Below, piece after piece: positions 8,704 through 15,787 of a DNA stretch of 64,000 bases (the first letter of the stretch is position 1; every line of letters starts with the position of its first letter). Below the pieces are notes generated by a model. It had not been told where the DNA came from, made no database searches, and worked only from the letters and a program-made list of their open reading frames with translations. The stretch lies in NCBI RefSeq assembly GCF_000938265.1, contig NZ_JYFC01000002.1:1-64000 (forward strand), given 5' to 3'. The translations under genes were made by a program, and so were the position numbers. Source of the DNA: Agreia bicolorata (GTDB lineage: Bacteria > Actinomycetota > Actinomycetes > Actinomycetales > Microbacteriaceae).

Positions 8704-9704
8704 GACGCCGCTCCTTTCGCTCGCTGCGCGGCCGTGGGCCCGGATGCGATGGGCACGGGTTTCGCGTCGGCCGTGCGGATGGCGCGGGTGATGGCGAAGT
8801 TGATGAGCCCGGCCAGGATGATGATGAGGAAGAGAATCCAGGCGGTGGCGGATGCCCGACCGAAGTCTCGGCGGGGGAAGGCGAGCTCGTAGAGGTAGAG
8901 CACGATCGTCTGGAACTGGCGGTCGCTGCCTCCGTTCGTGCGGCCGTCGAAGAGCTTCGGCTCGGTGAAGATCTGCAGCCCGCCGATGGTAGAGGTGATG
9001 ACCACGAAGATGAGCGTGGGCCTGATCATGGGAACGGTGATCGACCAGAACCGTCTGATCTTGTTGGCGCCGTCGAGCGCGGCGGATTCGTAGACGTCGC
9101 GCGGGATGGCCTGCATGGCGGCGAGCAGGATGAGGGCGTTGTAGCCCGTCCAGCGCCAGTTGACCATGCTCGCGATCGCGAAGTGCGAGGGCAGAACGTC
9201 GAACGCCCAGCGGATGGGCTCGAGCCCGAAGGCCTCGAGGAGCCCGGCGACAGGGCCGTGGTACTGGTTGAAGATCTGCGCGAAGATCACGGCGACGGCG
9301 ACCGGGGCCACGATGTACGGCAACAGGATGCTCATGCGCCAGAAGGTCTTGCCGCGCAGCGCCTGGTCGAGAAGGGCCGCAAGACCCGTGGCGATGATCA
9401 GCTGGGGGATGGCGGACAGCAGGAAGATGCTGATGGTGTTGCGGAACGCGTTCCAGAAGAACGGGTCGCTGAGCACAGAGACGTAGTTGTTGAGCCCGAC
9501 GAAGTCGCCCTGGCCCTTGAGTAGGTGCCAGTCGTAGAGCGAGACGTTGAGCGTGTACGCGATCGGGAAGATACCGATGAGCGCGAAGAGAATGAAGAAC
9601 GGCGCTATATAGAGGTAGGGGGAGACCCTGTAGTCGAAGCGGGCGAGCTTCTGCTTGAAGGTCAGATCGACACGAGCGGGTCGTGTGAGGGTGGAGCTGG
9701 TCAT
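8700..9704 (-). CDS. cebF: Carbohydrate ABC transporter permease, MalF/CebF type
   Basis: A 334-residue permease. A cytosolic N-terminus is followed by six membrane segments, starting with the YLYIAPFFILFALIG helix. The EAA motif is YESAALDGANKIRRFWSITVP near 215-235. It pairs with the downstream MalG-type permease to form the membrane channel of the same CUT1 importer. A long stem-loop lies between it and the binding-protein gene upstream, probably separating the expression levels of the two. Confidence 0.9.
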   Translation of the reverse strand: MTSSTLTRPARVDLTFKQKLARFDYRVSPYLYIAPFFILFALIGIFPIAYTLNVSLYDWHLLKGQGDFVGLNNYVSVLSDPFFWNAFRNTISIFLLSAIPQLIIATGLAALLDQALRGKTFWRMSILLPYIVAPVAVAVIFAQIFNQYHGPVAGLLEAFGLEPIRWAFDVLPSHFAIASMVNWRWTGYNALILLAAMQAIPRDVYESAALDGANKIRRFWSITVPMIRPTLIFVVITSTIGGLQIFTEPKLFDGRTNGGSDRQFQTIVLYLYELAFPRRDFGRASATAWILFLIIILAGLINFAITRAIRTADAKPVPIASGPTAAQRAKGAAS

Positions 9705-9748
9705 CTTTGAGCCAATCCGAAAGGCGACGCGGGGTGCAGGTGGTGGAT

Positions 9749-9820
9749 GGGGCGGCTCGACAGGCCCGCGACAGATGTGCGGTTCACCTGTCGGTCCTGT
9801 TGAGCCTGTCGAGCCGCCCC
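9749..9820 (-). other. Intercistronic stem-loop between binding protein and permease genes
   Basis: GGGGCGGCTCGACAGGC (9749-9765) is exactly complementary to 9804-9820, a 17-bp perfect stem with a 38-nt loop that contains a second short stem (CGACAG/CTGTCG). There is no T-run. In binding-protein operons such structures commonly protect the 5' mRNA and cut down readthrough, so the binding protein is made in excess over the permeases. Confidence 0.65.
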
Positions 9821-9836
9821 GGGGTTGAGCGGGAAG

Positions 9837-11138
9837 CTAGCCGACGATCTGGTTGAGCAGCTTCATGGCTTCCTTCCAGGCGGTCTCACCGTCGGTGATC
9901 TCGCCCTGGCTCACTCGGTCGAAGATCGGGCCGAACACGTTGTCTTGAATGTTCGAGTCCTCCGGTCCCTTCACCTGAGCGATGACACCCTCGGAGCGGG
10001 CGGCGAAGATCTCACCGATGGGAGCGTCGTTGAAGAATGCGCTCTTCGTGTCGGCGACGAGCTTCTGGCCCTCGACGGTGCTCGGGTAGGGGCCGGCCAG
10101 CTCGAACGATGCAGCCTGCTGCTCGGGAGCGGCGAGCCAGAGGGCCAGCTTCGCGGCCTCCTCCTTGTGCTCGCTCGACTCGGAGACGCCGAGGAAGGCG
10201 CCGCCCCAGTTGGCCGATCCGCCGGGAAGAACGTCGGCGAAGTCCCAGCCGCTGTCGGTGGTTCCCTCGTCGTAGTAGCCCTGCACGATTCCGAGCATCC
10301 AACTCGGGCACATGTACACGGCGTACTTGCCTTCCTTGGCCTCGGGGCCGACGTCCCATCCGGGAAGTCCGGCGCCGAGTCCGGCCTTCTCAGCCTCGAC
10401 GATCTTCACGAACTGGTCTTTCAGAACGTCGTTGCCCTCGATGTTGAGGGTCTCGCCGTCTTTCTTGTAGTAGCCCTCCTTCTGCTGGTTCACGAAGGAG
10501 TTCCAGAAGAATCGTGGGCTGTGATAGAACGCTTTGCCGCTCTTGTCCTTGTACTCCTGGCCCACCTCGAAGAAGCGATCCCACGTGGCGTTTTCGCCGC
10601 CGAAGTATTCGGCGACTGCGGTGCGCTCGCTCGGAAGGCCCGCGGCCTCGAAGAGGTCGCCGCGGTAGCAGAGGCCCTGCGGGCCGATGTCGAGACCGGC
10701 GCCGATGACCCGGCCATCGGCATCCGTGCCCTGCTCGTACTTCCAGTCGAGCCAGGTGTCTTTTTTGTCTTCGATTCCGTAGTCGCGCAGGTCGACGAAC
10801 GAGTCGGAGACCTCGGCGATCGTGCCGAGCCAGCCCTCTTCGATGGCCACGATGTCGCTGAGGCCGGTGCCGGCCGCGATCTTGGCGTAGGCGTCGTCGC
10901 GAGCCGCGCCGCCGCCCTCGAGGTTCGTGGCCTCGATGGTGACGTTGGGGTTCTCCTCCATGTACTTCTTGTAGTTGGCGTCGACGCCCATGGTGCCGAA
11001 CGTGGTGATCGACAGGGTGACCTTGTCGCCCTTGTCACCGCCGTCAGACGAACCGGATGCCGCGCATCCCGTTGCGAGTAATGCCAGTGTTGCGACGCCG
11101 GCGACAGATGCGGCGATTCTTCGTCGTGAGGTTTTCAC
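9837..11138 (-). CDS. cebE: Extracellular sugar-binding lipoprotein of a CUT1 ABC importer
   Basis: The GTG at 11138 is preferred because AAAGGAG sits 5 nt before it; the longer frame from 11183 would start inside a repressor box. The 433-residue product opens with KTSRRR, a hydrophobic stretch and the lipobox LLATGC, so it is a lipid-anchored solute-binding protein (SBP family 1, MalE-like). It captures a sugar, by context cellobiose or cello-oligosaccharides, and delivers it to the two permeases. It is the first gene of the five-gene operon (binding protein, two permeases, GH1, LacI). Confidence 0.9.
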   Translation of the reverse strand: MKTSRRRIAASVAGVATLALLATGCAASGSSDGGDKGDKVTLSITTFGTMGVDANYKKYMEENPNVTIEATNLEGGGAARDDAYAKIAAGTGLSDIVAIEEGWLGTIAEVSDSFVDLRDYGIEDKKDTWLDWKYEQGTDADGRVIGAGLDIGPQGLCYRGDLFEAAGLPSERTAVAEYFGGENATWDRFFEVGQEYKDKSGKAFYHSPRFFWNSFVNQQKEGYYKKDGETLNIEGNDVLKDQFVKIVEAEKAGLGAGLPGWDVGPEAKEGKYAVYMCPSWMLGIVQGYYDEGTTDSGWDFADVLPGGSANWGGAFLGVSESSEHKEEAAKLALWLAAPEQQAASFELAGPYPSTVEGQKLVADTKSAFFNDAPIGEIFAARSEGVIAQVKGPEDSNIQDNVFGPIFDRVSQGEITDGETAWKEAMKLLNQIVG

Positions 11139-11169
11139 GGTCACTCCTTTGTGTGCGTGGGCAGGGCAA

Positions 11170-11282
11170 GAGAGCGCTCTCATTTATGGCCGTTCATAGG
11201 CCGTGGAAGCGCTCCCATGGGTTTCGAGAAACACTAGGTCGAGGTGTGCTGGGAGTCAAGAGTTTTCGTGGAACCGTTCCCA
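11170..11282 (-). promoter_or_regulatory. Promoter and three CebR-like operators of the beta-glucoside operon
   Basis: On the minus strand TTGACT (11254-11259) and TAGTGT (11231-11236) are spaced 17 bp. Three palindromes lie around them: TGGAACCGTTCCCA (11269-11282) just upstream of -35, TGGAAGCGCTCCCA (11204-11217) in the early transcribed region, and GAGAGCGCTCTC (11170-11181) in the leader. The middle one differs by one base from TGGGAGCGCTCCCA, the CebR/CelR box of Streptomyces and Thermobifida. The layout predicts repression, possibly by looping, relieved by cello-oligosaccharide. Confidence 0.82.
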
Positions 11283-11335
11283 TGAATGTCGAATCGTGAC
11301 CTGTGCGGCGGTGGCGAAGGCGTCCGCGCCGGTTG

Positions 11336-11396
11336 GGAGCATCCGCGCCTGGTCGTCGGGGCGCGGGTGTGCCGAACAGCAGCGGATGCGCCCATC
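11336..11396. repeat. Degenerate copy of intergenic palindrome family 2
   Basis: This stretch contains GCATCCGCGCC, then GGGGCGCGGG, then GCCGAACAGCAGCGGATGCGCC. The same blocks are found in similar order in the copies at 47145-47211 and 62382-62456. It lies between the ceb promoter and the ABC gene and has no coding character of its own. Confidence 0.4.
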
Positions 11397-11420
11397 GACT
11401 CTGTCCTCGTGGGTGCCGCC

Positions 11421-11494
11421 GCTGCAACTCAGGAGCGATCGACCAGAGAGGAGGTTTTCGTGCGCCGCCTGCCTCTTTTTCATGAAGAGGAGCG
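11421..11494. repeat. Intergenic imperfect palindrome, family 1, copy 3 (one arm decayed)
   Basis: The left arm GCTGCAACTCAGG (11421-11433) and core GGTTTTCG (11453-11460) match copy 2. The right arm, expected near 11482-11494, has decayed (ATGAAGAGGAGCG). The element lies within the promoter region of the ABC ATPase gene at 11514. Confidence 0.55.
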
Positions 11495-11513
11495 CTGCGC
11501 AATACTGAAGAGC

Positions 11514-12188
11514 GTGACCAGCGCTGTCGAAGTCGAAGAATGTGCTCTGTCGATCGATCAGGTGGCCCTTCTTGAGCCGGTCTCGTTCTCTCTTGCGGCT
11601 GGGGAGTCCCTTGCGGTCACCGGTTCGAACGGATCAGGCAAGACCACCCTGCTGCGGATCCTCGCCGGTCTCGCGCGACCGACTTCGGGGGCGGCGCGCA
11701 TCCACGGGGCGCCGATCGACGAGCGAAGCCCTGCGTTTCGGCGGGCGGTGAGCGGCTCGATCGGACGGCCTCCCGTGGCTCGCGACCTTACGCTCGAAGA
11801 GCACCTCGCACTGGTCGCGGCGTCGTGGGGATCGTCAGTCGAGAATGCACGGCAGCGCGCCGCCGCAGAGCTCGAGCGGTGGCAGCTGGGCGCGCTTCGA
11901 CGGAGGTTTCCGCACGAGCTCTCGTCGGGGCAGTCGCAGCTGTTCGCGCTGGCGCTCGCGGTGGTGCGTCCGTATGAGGTGCTGGTGCTCGACGAGCCCG
12001 AGCAGCGGCTCGACCCCGACCGGCTCGGCATCGTGATCGAGGTTCTGCGCCAGGAGATCGCGGCCGGGCGCACGGTGGTGTTCGCGACGCACAGTGTGGT
12101 GCTCAGGGAGGCGGTGGCGAGTCGTTCGATTCAGCTGGGCGGCGACGCGGGAGACGCGGGCTCCGACCCTTCGGGCTTCGACGCGTGA
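11514..12188 (+). CDS. ABC transporter ATP-binding protein (exporter type)
   Basis: A small ABC ATPase of 224 residues from GTG 11514. It has Walker A GSNGSGKTT (about 38-46), the signature LSSGQSQ, Walker B EVLVLDEPE and the switch His in FATHS. The open frame extends further upstream to 11286, but it would cross a repeat and lacks a start signal. At 11514 AATACT (11501-11506) lies 7 nt before GTG, and GAAGAG could also serve as ribosome-binding site. The stop overlaps the start of the polytopic partner (GTGA). Substrate unknown. Confidence 0.82.
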   Translation: MTSAVEVEECALSIDQVALLEPVSFSLAAGESLAVTGSNGSGKTTLLRILAGLARPTSGAARIHGAPIDERSPAFRRAVSGSIGRPPVARDLTLEEHLALVAASWGSSVENARQRAAAELERWQLGALRRRFPHELSSGQSQLFALALAVVRPYEVLVLDEPEQRLDPDRLGIVIEVLRQEIAAGRTVVFATHSVVLREAVASRSIQLGGDAGDAGSDPSGFDA

Positions 12189-13741
12189 GTCGCGAGACTG
12201 CCGTCGCCCTGCGGGCCGTGCGCTCGATCAGGCGGGAGCGCGCCGAGGGCAACTCGCGCGGCGACGTGGCCTACGCCGTCTATGCCGGAATCATGGTCGC
12301 GGCGATCGTGGTGGTGCCCATTCTGCGGGCCGTCGTTCTGTATCTGGCCGAGCCCGCGGCATCCGCTGTGCTTGTTGCCGTCGGGCCTGCCGTGAGCGGC
12401 ACCGTCTTCGCGCTCGCGTGCGCCGCATTTGTGGCGCTCGGCGGCGTTCGCGGGCCGGCCCTGCTGTCGCCGTTTCTCGTGTTTGCGGTGGCTGGCAATG
12501 GGCATCCGCGGCGCCGTACCCTGCTGAGACCGGTGGCGCGAAGCGTGCTTGCGCTTGCGGTGGCTGGGGCGGGAATCGCGCTGCTCGTTGCGCTCGTTCT
12601 CGTTGCCGTGGGCACCACCTCGGTGGCCGGCGCGATCGTGTTCGCGGTTGCGGGGGCGCTCATCGGCGTGGTGTGCGGCGGATGCTGGCTGCTCGGCCAG
12701 CGCGCGTCGGCTGCGGTTCGCGCATGGATCGTCGTTGGCGTTCTGGCGACGTGGGCCGCGTGGGTGGTGGTGCCCGGGAGCGCCAGTGTGCTGCCGTGGG
12801 GATGGTTCGCTTCCCTGTTTCCGGCGGCAGCTGACGTGGCTGACGCCGGCCTCTCTCTGGGCGGACTCGGGCTTCTGGCCGCGGCGGCGCTCGCGGTGAT
12901 TCCGATGCTGCTCGACGGGCTTCGCGGGCCCGCGCTGCTCGCCCAGGCTCAGCGCTGGCAGACCGCCGGAACGCTCGCCTTCACGGGAGATCTGGCGATG
13001 GCGATGGGGGAGTTCAGGGCCGTTCCGCGGCGCGGGCGCGGGCTGTCGGCGATGGGCCGAGGTGGCCGTGGTGGCGGTCGGTGGGGTGGCTTGGTGTGGG
13101 TATTCGCGCGGCGCGATCTCGTGGGCTCGCTGCGCACGCCGGCGCGCTTCGTTCTGGCGTGCGCCGGATGCCTCGGGTTCGGTCTGCTGATCGTGGTGGC
13201 GGTCGGCGCATCCGGGGTCGCGGTGTGGATCGCAGCCTGCGCCGCGGCGATCGTGGGGTTCCTCGCGCTGGGGGTGTGGAGCGACGGATTCCGCCACGTG
13301 GCCGAGGTCGCGGCGGCGCCCCCGCTGTATGGCGTCTCGACGCTGAGGCTCGTCGGGTTGCACACGGTGCTGCCGGTGGTCGGGGGCGTGGTGTTCTCCG
13401 CTGCGGGAGTCGTTGTGGGTGTTCTACTGTGGGGCGCCGTTGTGTGGCCCGCGCTCGCGGCGGCCGTGCTGAGCGTGCTGCTGCTCGTTCTCGTGCGCGT
13501 GTATGACTCGGCGAAGGGCCCGCTGCCGCTGACGTTGATGGCTCCGGTACCGACGCCCGCGGGGGATGCATCGGCTCTTGTGGTGGCCGCGTGGCAGGCC
13601 GATGCGGTGATTCTTGCTGGGGTTGCCGTCGGCTTGACCGTTGTGAGCTTCGCCGGTGGGGTGGGCGGGGGCGTGCTTGTCGCGGTGGGGCTCGGGTTAG
13701 TCGTGGTGTGGATGGCACGGCGGCGGATCCTGGCCGACTGA
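12185..13741 (+). CDS. Polytopic membrane protein, partner of the upstream ABC ATPase (DUF6297-like)
   Basis: A 518-residue, strongly hydrophobic protein (Ala/Val/Gly-rich) with about 12 predicted helices in two halves joined by a basic loop near 275-305 (RAVPRRGRGLSAMGRGGRG). Translation is coupled to the ATPase gene (overlapping GTGA). It should form the membrane part of a small exporter. It resembles the actinobacterial DUF6297 family found beside short ABC ATPases, but this is from memory of layout, not a search. No substrate can be inferred. Confidence 0.7.
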   Translation: MSRETAVALRAVRSIRRERAEGNSRGDVAYAVYAGIMVAAIVVVPILRAVVLYLAEPAASAVLVAVGPAVSGTVFALACAAFVALGGVRGPALLSPFLVFAVAGNGHPRRRTLLRPVARSVLALAVAGAGIALLVALVLVAVGTTSVAGAIVFAVAGALIGVVCGGCWLLGQRASAAVRAWIVVGVLATWAAWVVVPGSASVLPWGWFASLFPAAADVADAGLSLGGLGLLAAAALAVIPMLLDGLRGPALLAQAQRWQTAGTLAFTGDLAMAMGEFRAVPRRGRGLSAMGRGGRGGGRWGGLVWVFARRDLVGSLRTPARFVLACAGCLGFGLLIVVAVGASGVAVWIAACAAAIVGFLALGVWSDGFRHVAEVAAAPPLYGVSTLRLVGLHTVLPVVGGVVFSAAGVVVGVLLWGAVVWPALAAAVLSVLLLVLVRVYDSAKGPLPLTLMAPVPTPAGDASALVVAAWQADAVILAGVAVGLTVVSFAGGVGGGVLVAVGLGLVVVWMARRRILAD

Positions 13742-13744
13742 TGC

Positions 13745-14359
13745 TCAGTCGGCATCCCCCGGAGCTGCGGATCCGGGAATAAGGGCGGCCAGAAGCGCGT
13801 CGATCGTACCCGCCATGTCGATCTCGGGGTCGAGCATCCATTGGGCCTGCAGACCGTCGGTCACCGCTTGGACGATCGCGGCGAACTGCTCGGGACGCAT
13901 TCCTGCGGGGCCAGTCTCGCCCTCCCATGCCGTGCGCGCGATATCGGAGAGCATGCCGCGCAAGCCGACGCCCCGCTCGCGGAAGTATGCATGTGCCGGG
14001 TGTTCCGGTGATGCAGCATCGACGTTCATGCGTGCGAAGAGGTGCACGAGCCCGAGAACCTGCGCGTTGTACCGGACGACCGCAAGGTAGCTTCGTCGGA
14101 ACGCCGTCGGGTCGACCATGGATTCGGGTTCGGCGAACGCTGCTTGGTCGTGCTTGTCACGTGTGCGGAGGATCTCGGCGAAGAGTTCCTCTTTGCTCGT
14201 GAAGTAGTGCAGCAGGCCGGCCTGGCTGAGACTGACCGCCTCGGCGATCTCCTTGACGGACGCTCCCTGGTAGCCGTGCTGTGCGACGACCTCCAGGGCA
14301 CGCTCCAGGATCTCCTCGCGCTTGGCGACGCCCTTGGCGTACGAACCTCGTTTTGACAT
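13745..14359 (-). CDS. TetR/AcrR family transcriptional regulator
   Basis: A 204-residue regulator. The TetR helix-turn-helix is at about 10-57 (REEILERALEVVAQHGYQGASVKEIAEAVSLSQAGLLHYFTSKEELF) and is followed by an alpha-helical ligand domain. The start ATG 14359 has GAGG just upstream, and a possible -10 TTTACT 6 nt away. It is divergent from the MFS/GH3 pair and likely represses it in the absence of a beta-glucoside or aryl-glucoside. Its 3' end lies 3 bp from the stop of the convergent ABC membrane gene. Confidence 0.9.
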   Translation of the reverse strand: MSKRGSYAKGVAKREEILERALEVVAQHGYQGASVKEIAEAVSLSQAGLLHYFTSKEELFAEILRTRDKHDQAAFAEPESMVDPTAFRRSYLAVVRYNAQVLGLVHLFARMNVDAASPEHPAHAYFRERGVGLRGMLSDIARTAWEGETGPAGMRPEQFAAIVQAVTDGLQAQWMLDPEIDMAGTIDALLAALIPGSAAPGDAD

Positions 14360-14459
14360 GCCTCGAGTAAACAGCAATCGCCACTTGTCCACGAACACCG
14401 AATGCCATATGGTTTTCACGACGTCAACGAAGACGTCCTTCACCCGAAGGCGAATACCC
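14360..14459. promoter_or_regulatory. Divergent control region between TetR and MFS/GH3 genes
   Basis: This 100-bp divergent spacer contains the palindrome CCATATGG (14405-14412) with flanking AA/TT symmetry and two GACGTC sites separated by 6 bp (14420-14425 and 14432-14437). TTGACG on the minus strand overlaps the first GACGTC and is a plausible -35 for tetR. These are the best operator candidates; precise promoters are not clear. Confidence 0.45.
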
Positions 14460-15764
14460 ATGACACTGTCGTCCAATTCCGTTCCTCCACAGAGCTCGCC
14501 GATCACAAAGGGCACGTTCGTCGCCACAGCGAGTGGCTCCGACGATCCGCCCCCGCCCGTGCGAGGAACAGTGAACCGCCTCCTCTGGTGGATCATCCCC
14601 GCCAACTTCTCGATCTTCGTGATCTGGGGAGCCATTCCCGGCATCCTGCTGCCGCAGCAGATCGCCAACCTCGACTCCGAGAACAAGGTGGCCAACCTCG
14701 CCATCGCCGCCACGATCGGCGCGCTCGCCGCGATGATCGCCCAGCCGATCGCGGGGCAGCTTTCCGACCGCACCCGCTCGCGTTTCGGGCGACGTGCACC
14801 CTGGATGTTCCTCGGCGTGCTCGCGGGCGGCCTCGCGCTCGTCGGCCTCGCGTTCGCGAACTCGCTCGTCGGGATCACGATCGCGTGGACGCTCGTGCAG
14901 ATCTCGTACAACTTCGCGCAGGGACCATTGAGCGCGATCATGCCCGACCGGGTGCCCGTGCGCCGACGCGGCACGTTTGCCGCGCTCAGCGGCATCGGCC
15001 TCATGGTGGGCGCGCTCGGCGGGCAGATCCTCGCGTCGATGTTCCTCGGCAGCATCGCGGCCGGCTACATCGTCTTCGCCGTCTTCGCTGTCGTGATGCT
15101 CGCCATCTTCATCGCCGTCAACCCCGACCACTCCAGTCGCGACATCGTCGTCGAGCCCTTCCGGCTGCGCGACTTTGTCGGTACGTTCTGGATCAACCCG
15201 GTTGTACACCGCGACTTCTTCTGGGCCTTCACCGGTCGCCTGCTGCTCTACACGGGCTACTTCTCCGTCACCGGCTACCAGTTCTTCCTGCTGACTGACT
15301 ACTTCCACGTTGCCGACCCGGCCACGGTCATCCCGGTCTTGGGCCTGCTGAGCCTCGCCGGCATCCTCGTCTCGACGATCCTCGCGGGTCCTTTGTCGGA
15401 CAAGCTCGGCCGCCGCAAGATCTTCGTGTTCGCCTCATCGACCGTTGTGGGCATCGCCCTGCTGCTGCCGTGGATCTGGCCCACTATCGAGGTCTGGATG
15501 GTGTTCTCGTTGATCTCCGGCCTCGGCTTCGGCATGTTCCAGGCCGTCGACACCGCGCTTGTCAGCGAGGTGCTGCCGTCTGCCAAGTCGTTCGCGAAAG
15601 ACCTCGGCGTCGTCAACATCGCCGCGACCCTGCCGCAGACCCTCGCCCCCGGTGTCGGAGGTCTCATCGTTCTCGCATTCGGCTACGCGGGCCTGTTCCC
15701 GGTCGGCATCGCGCTGAGCGTGCTCGGTGCCTTTGCCGTATGGCCCATCAAAGCAGTCCGCTGA
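14460..15764 (+). CDS. MFS transporter, probably glycoside uptake
   Basis: The 434-residue protein starts at ATG 14460 (GAAGGCG about 9 nt upstream). Twelve predicted membrane helices run from about residue 42 (WWIIPANFSIFVIWGAIPGILLP). MFS signature loops are QLSDRTRSRFGRRAPW after helix 2 and SDKLGRRKIF in the second half. The form resembles sugar-cation symporters. It is 23 bp upstream of the GH3 gene and probably supplies its substrate, a beta-glucoside or oligosaccharide, to the cytosol. TetR encoded divergently should regulate it. Confidence 0.85.
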   Translation: MTLSSNSVPPQSSPITKGTFVATASGSDDPPPPVRGTVNRLLWWIIPANFSIFVIWGAIPGILLPQQIANLDSENKVANLAIAATIGALAAMIAQPIAGQLSDRTRSRFGRRAPWMFLGVLAGGLALVGLAFANSLVGITIAWTLVQISYNFAQGPLSAIMPDRVPVRRRGTFAALSGIGLMVGALGGQILASMFLGSIAAGYIVFAVFAVVMLAIFIAVNPDHSSRDIVVEPFRLRDFVGTFWINPVVHRDFFWAFTGRLLLYTGYFSVTGYQFFLLTDYFHVADPATVIPVLGLLSLAGILVSTILAGPLSDKLGRRKIFVFASSTVVGIALLLPWIWPTIEVWMVFSLISGLGFGMFQAVDTALVSEVLPSAKSFAKDLGVVNIAATLPQTLAPGVGGLIVLAFGYAGLFPVGIALSVLGAFAVWPIKAVR

Positions 15765-15787
15765 TCCCTCCCAATGAAAGGCCCGTC

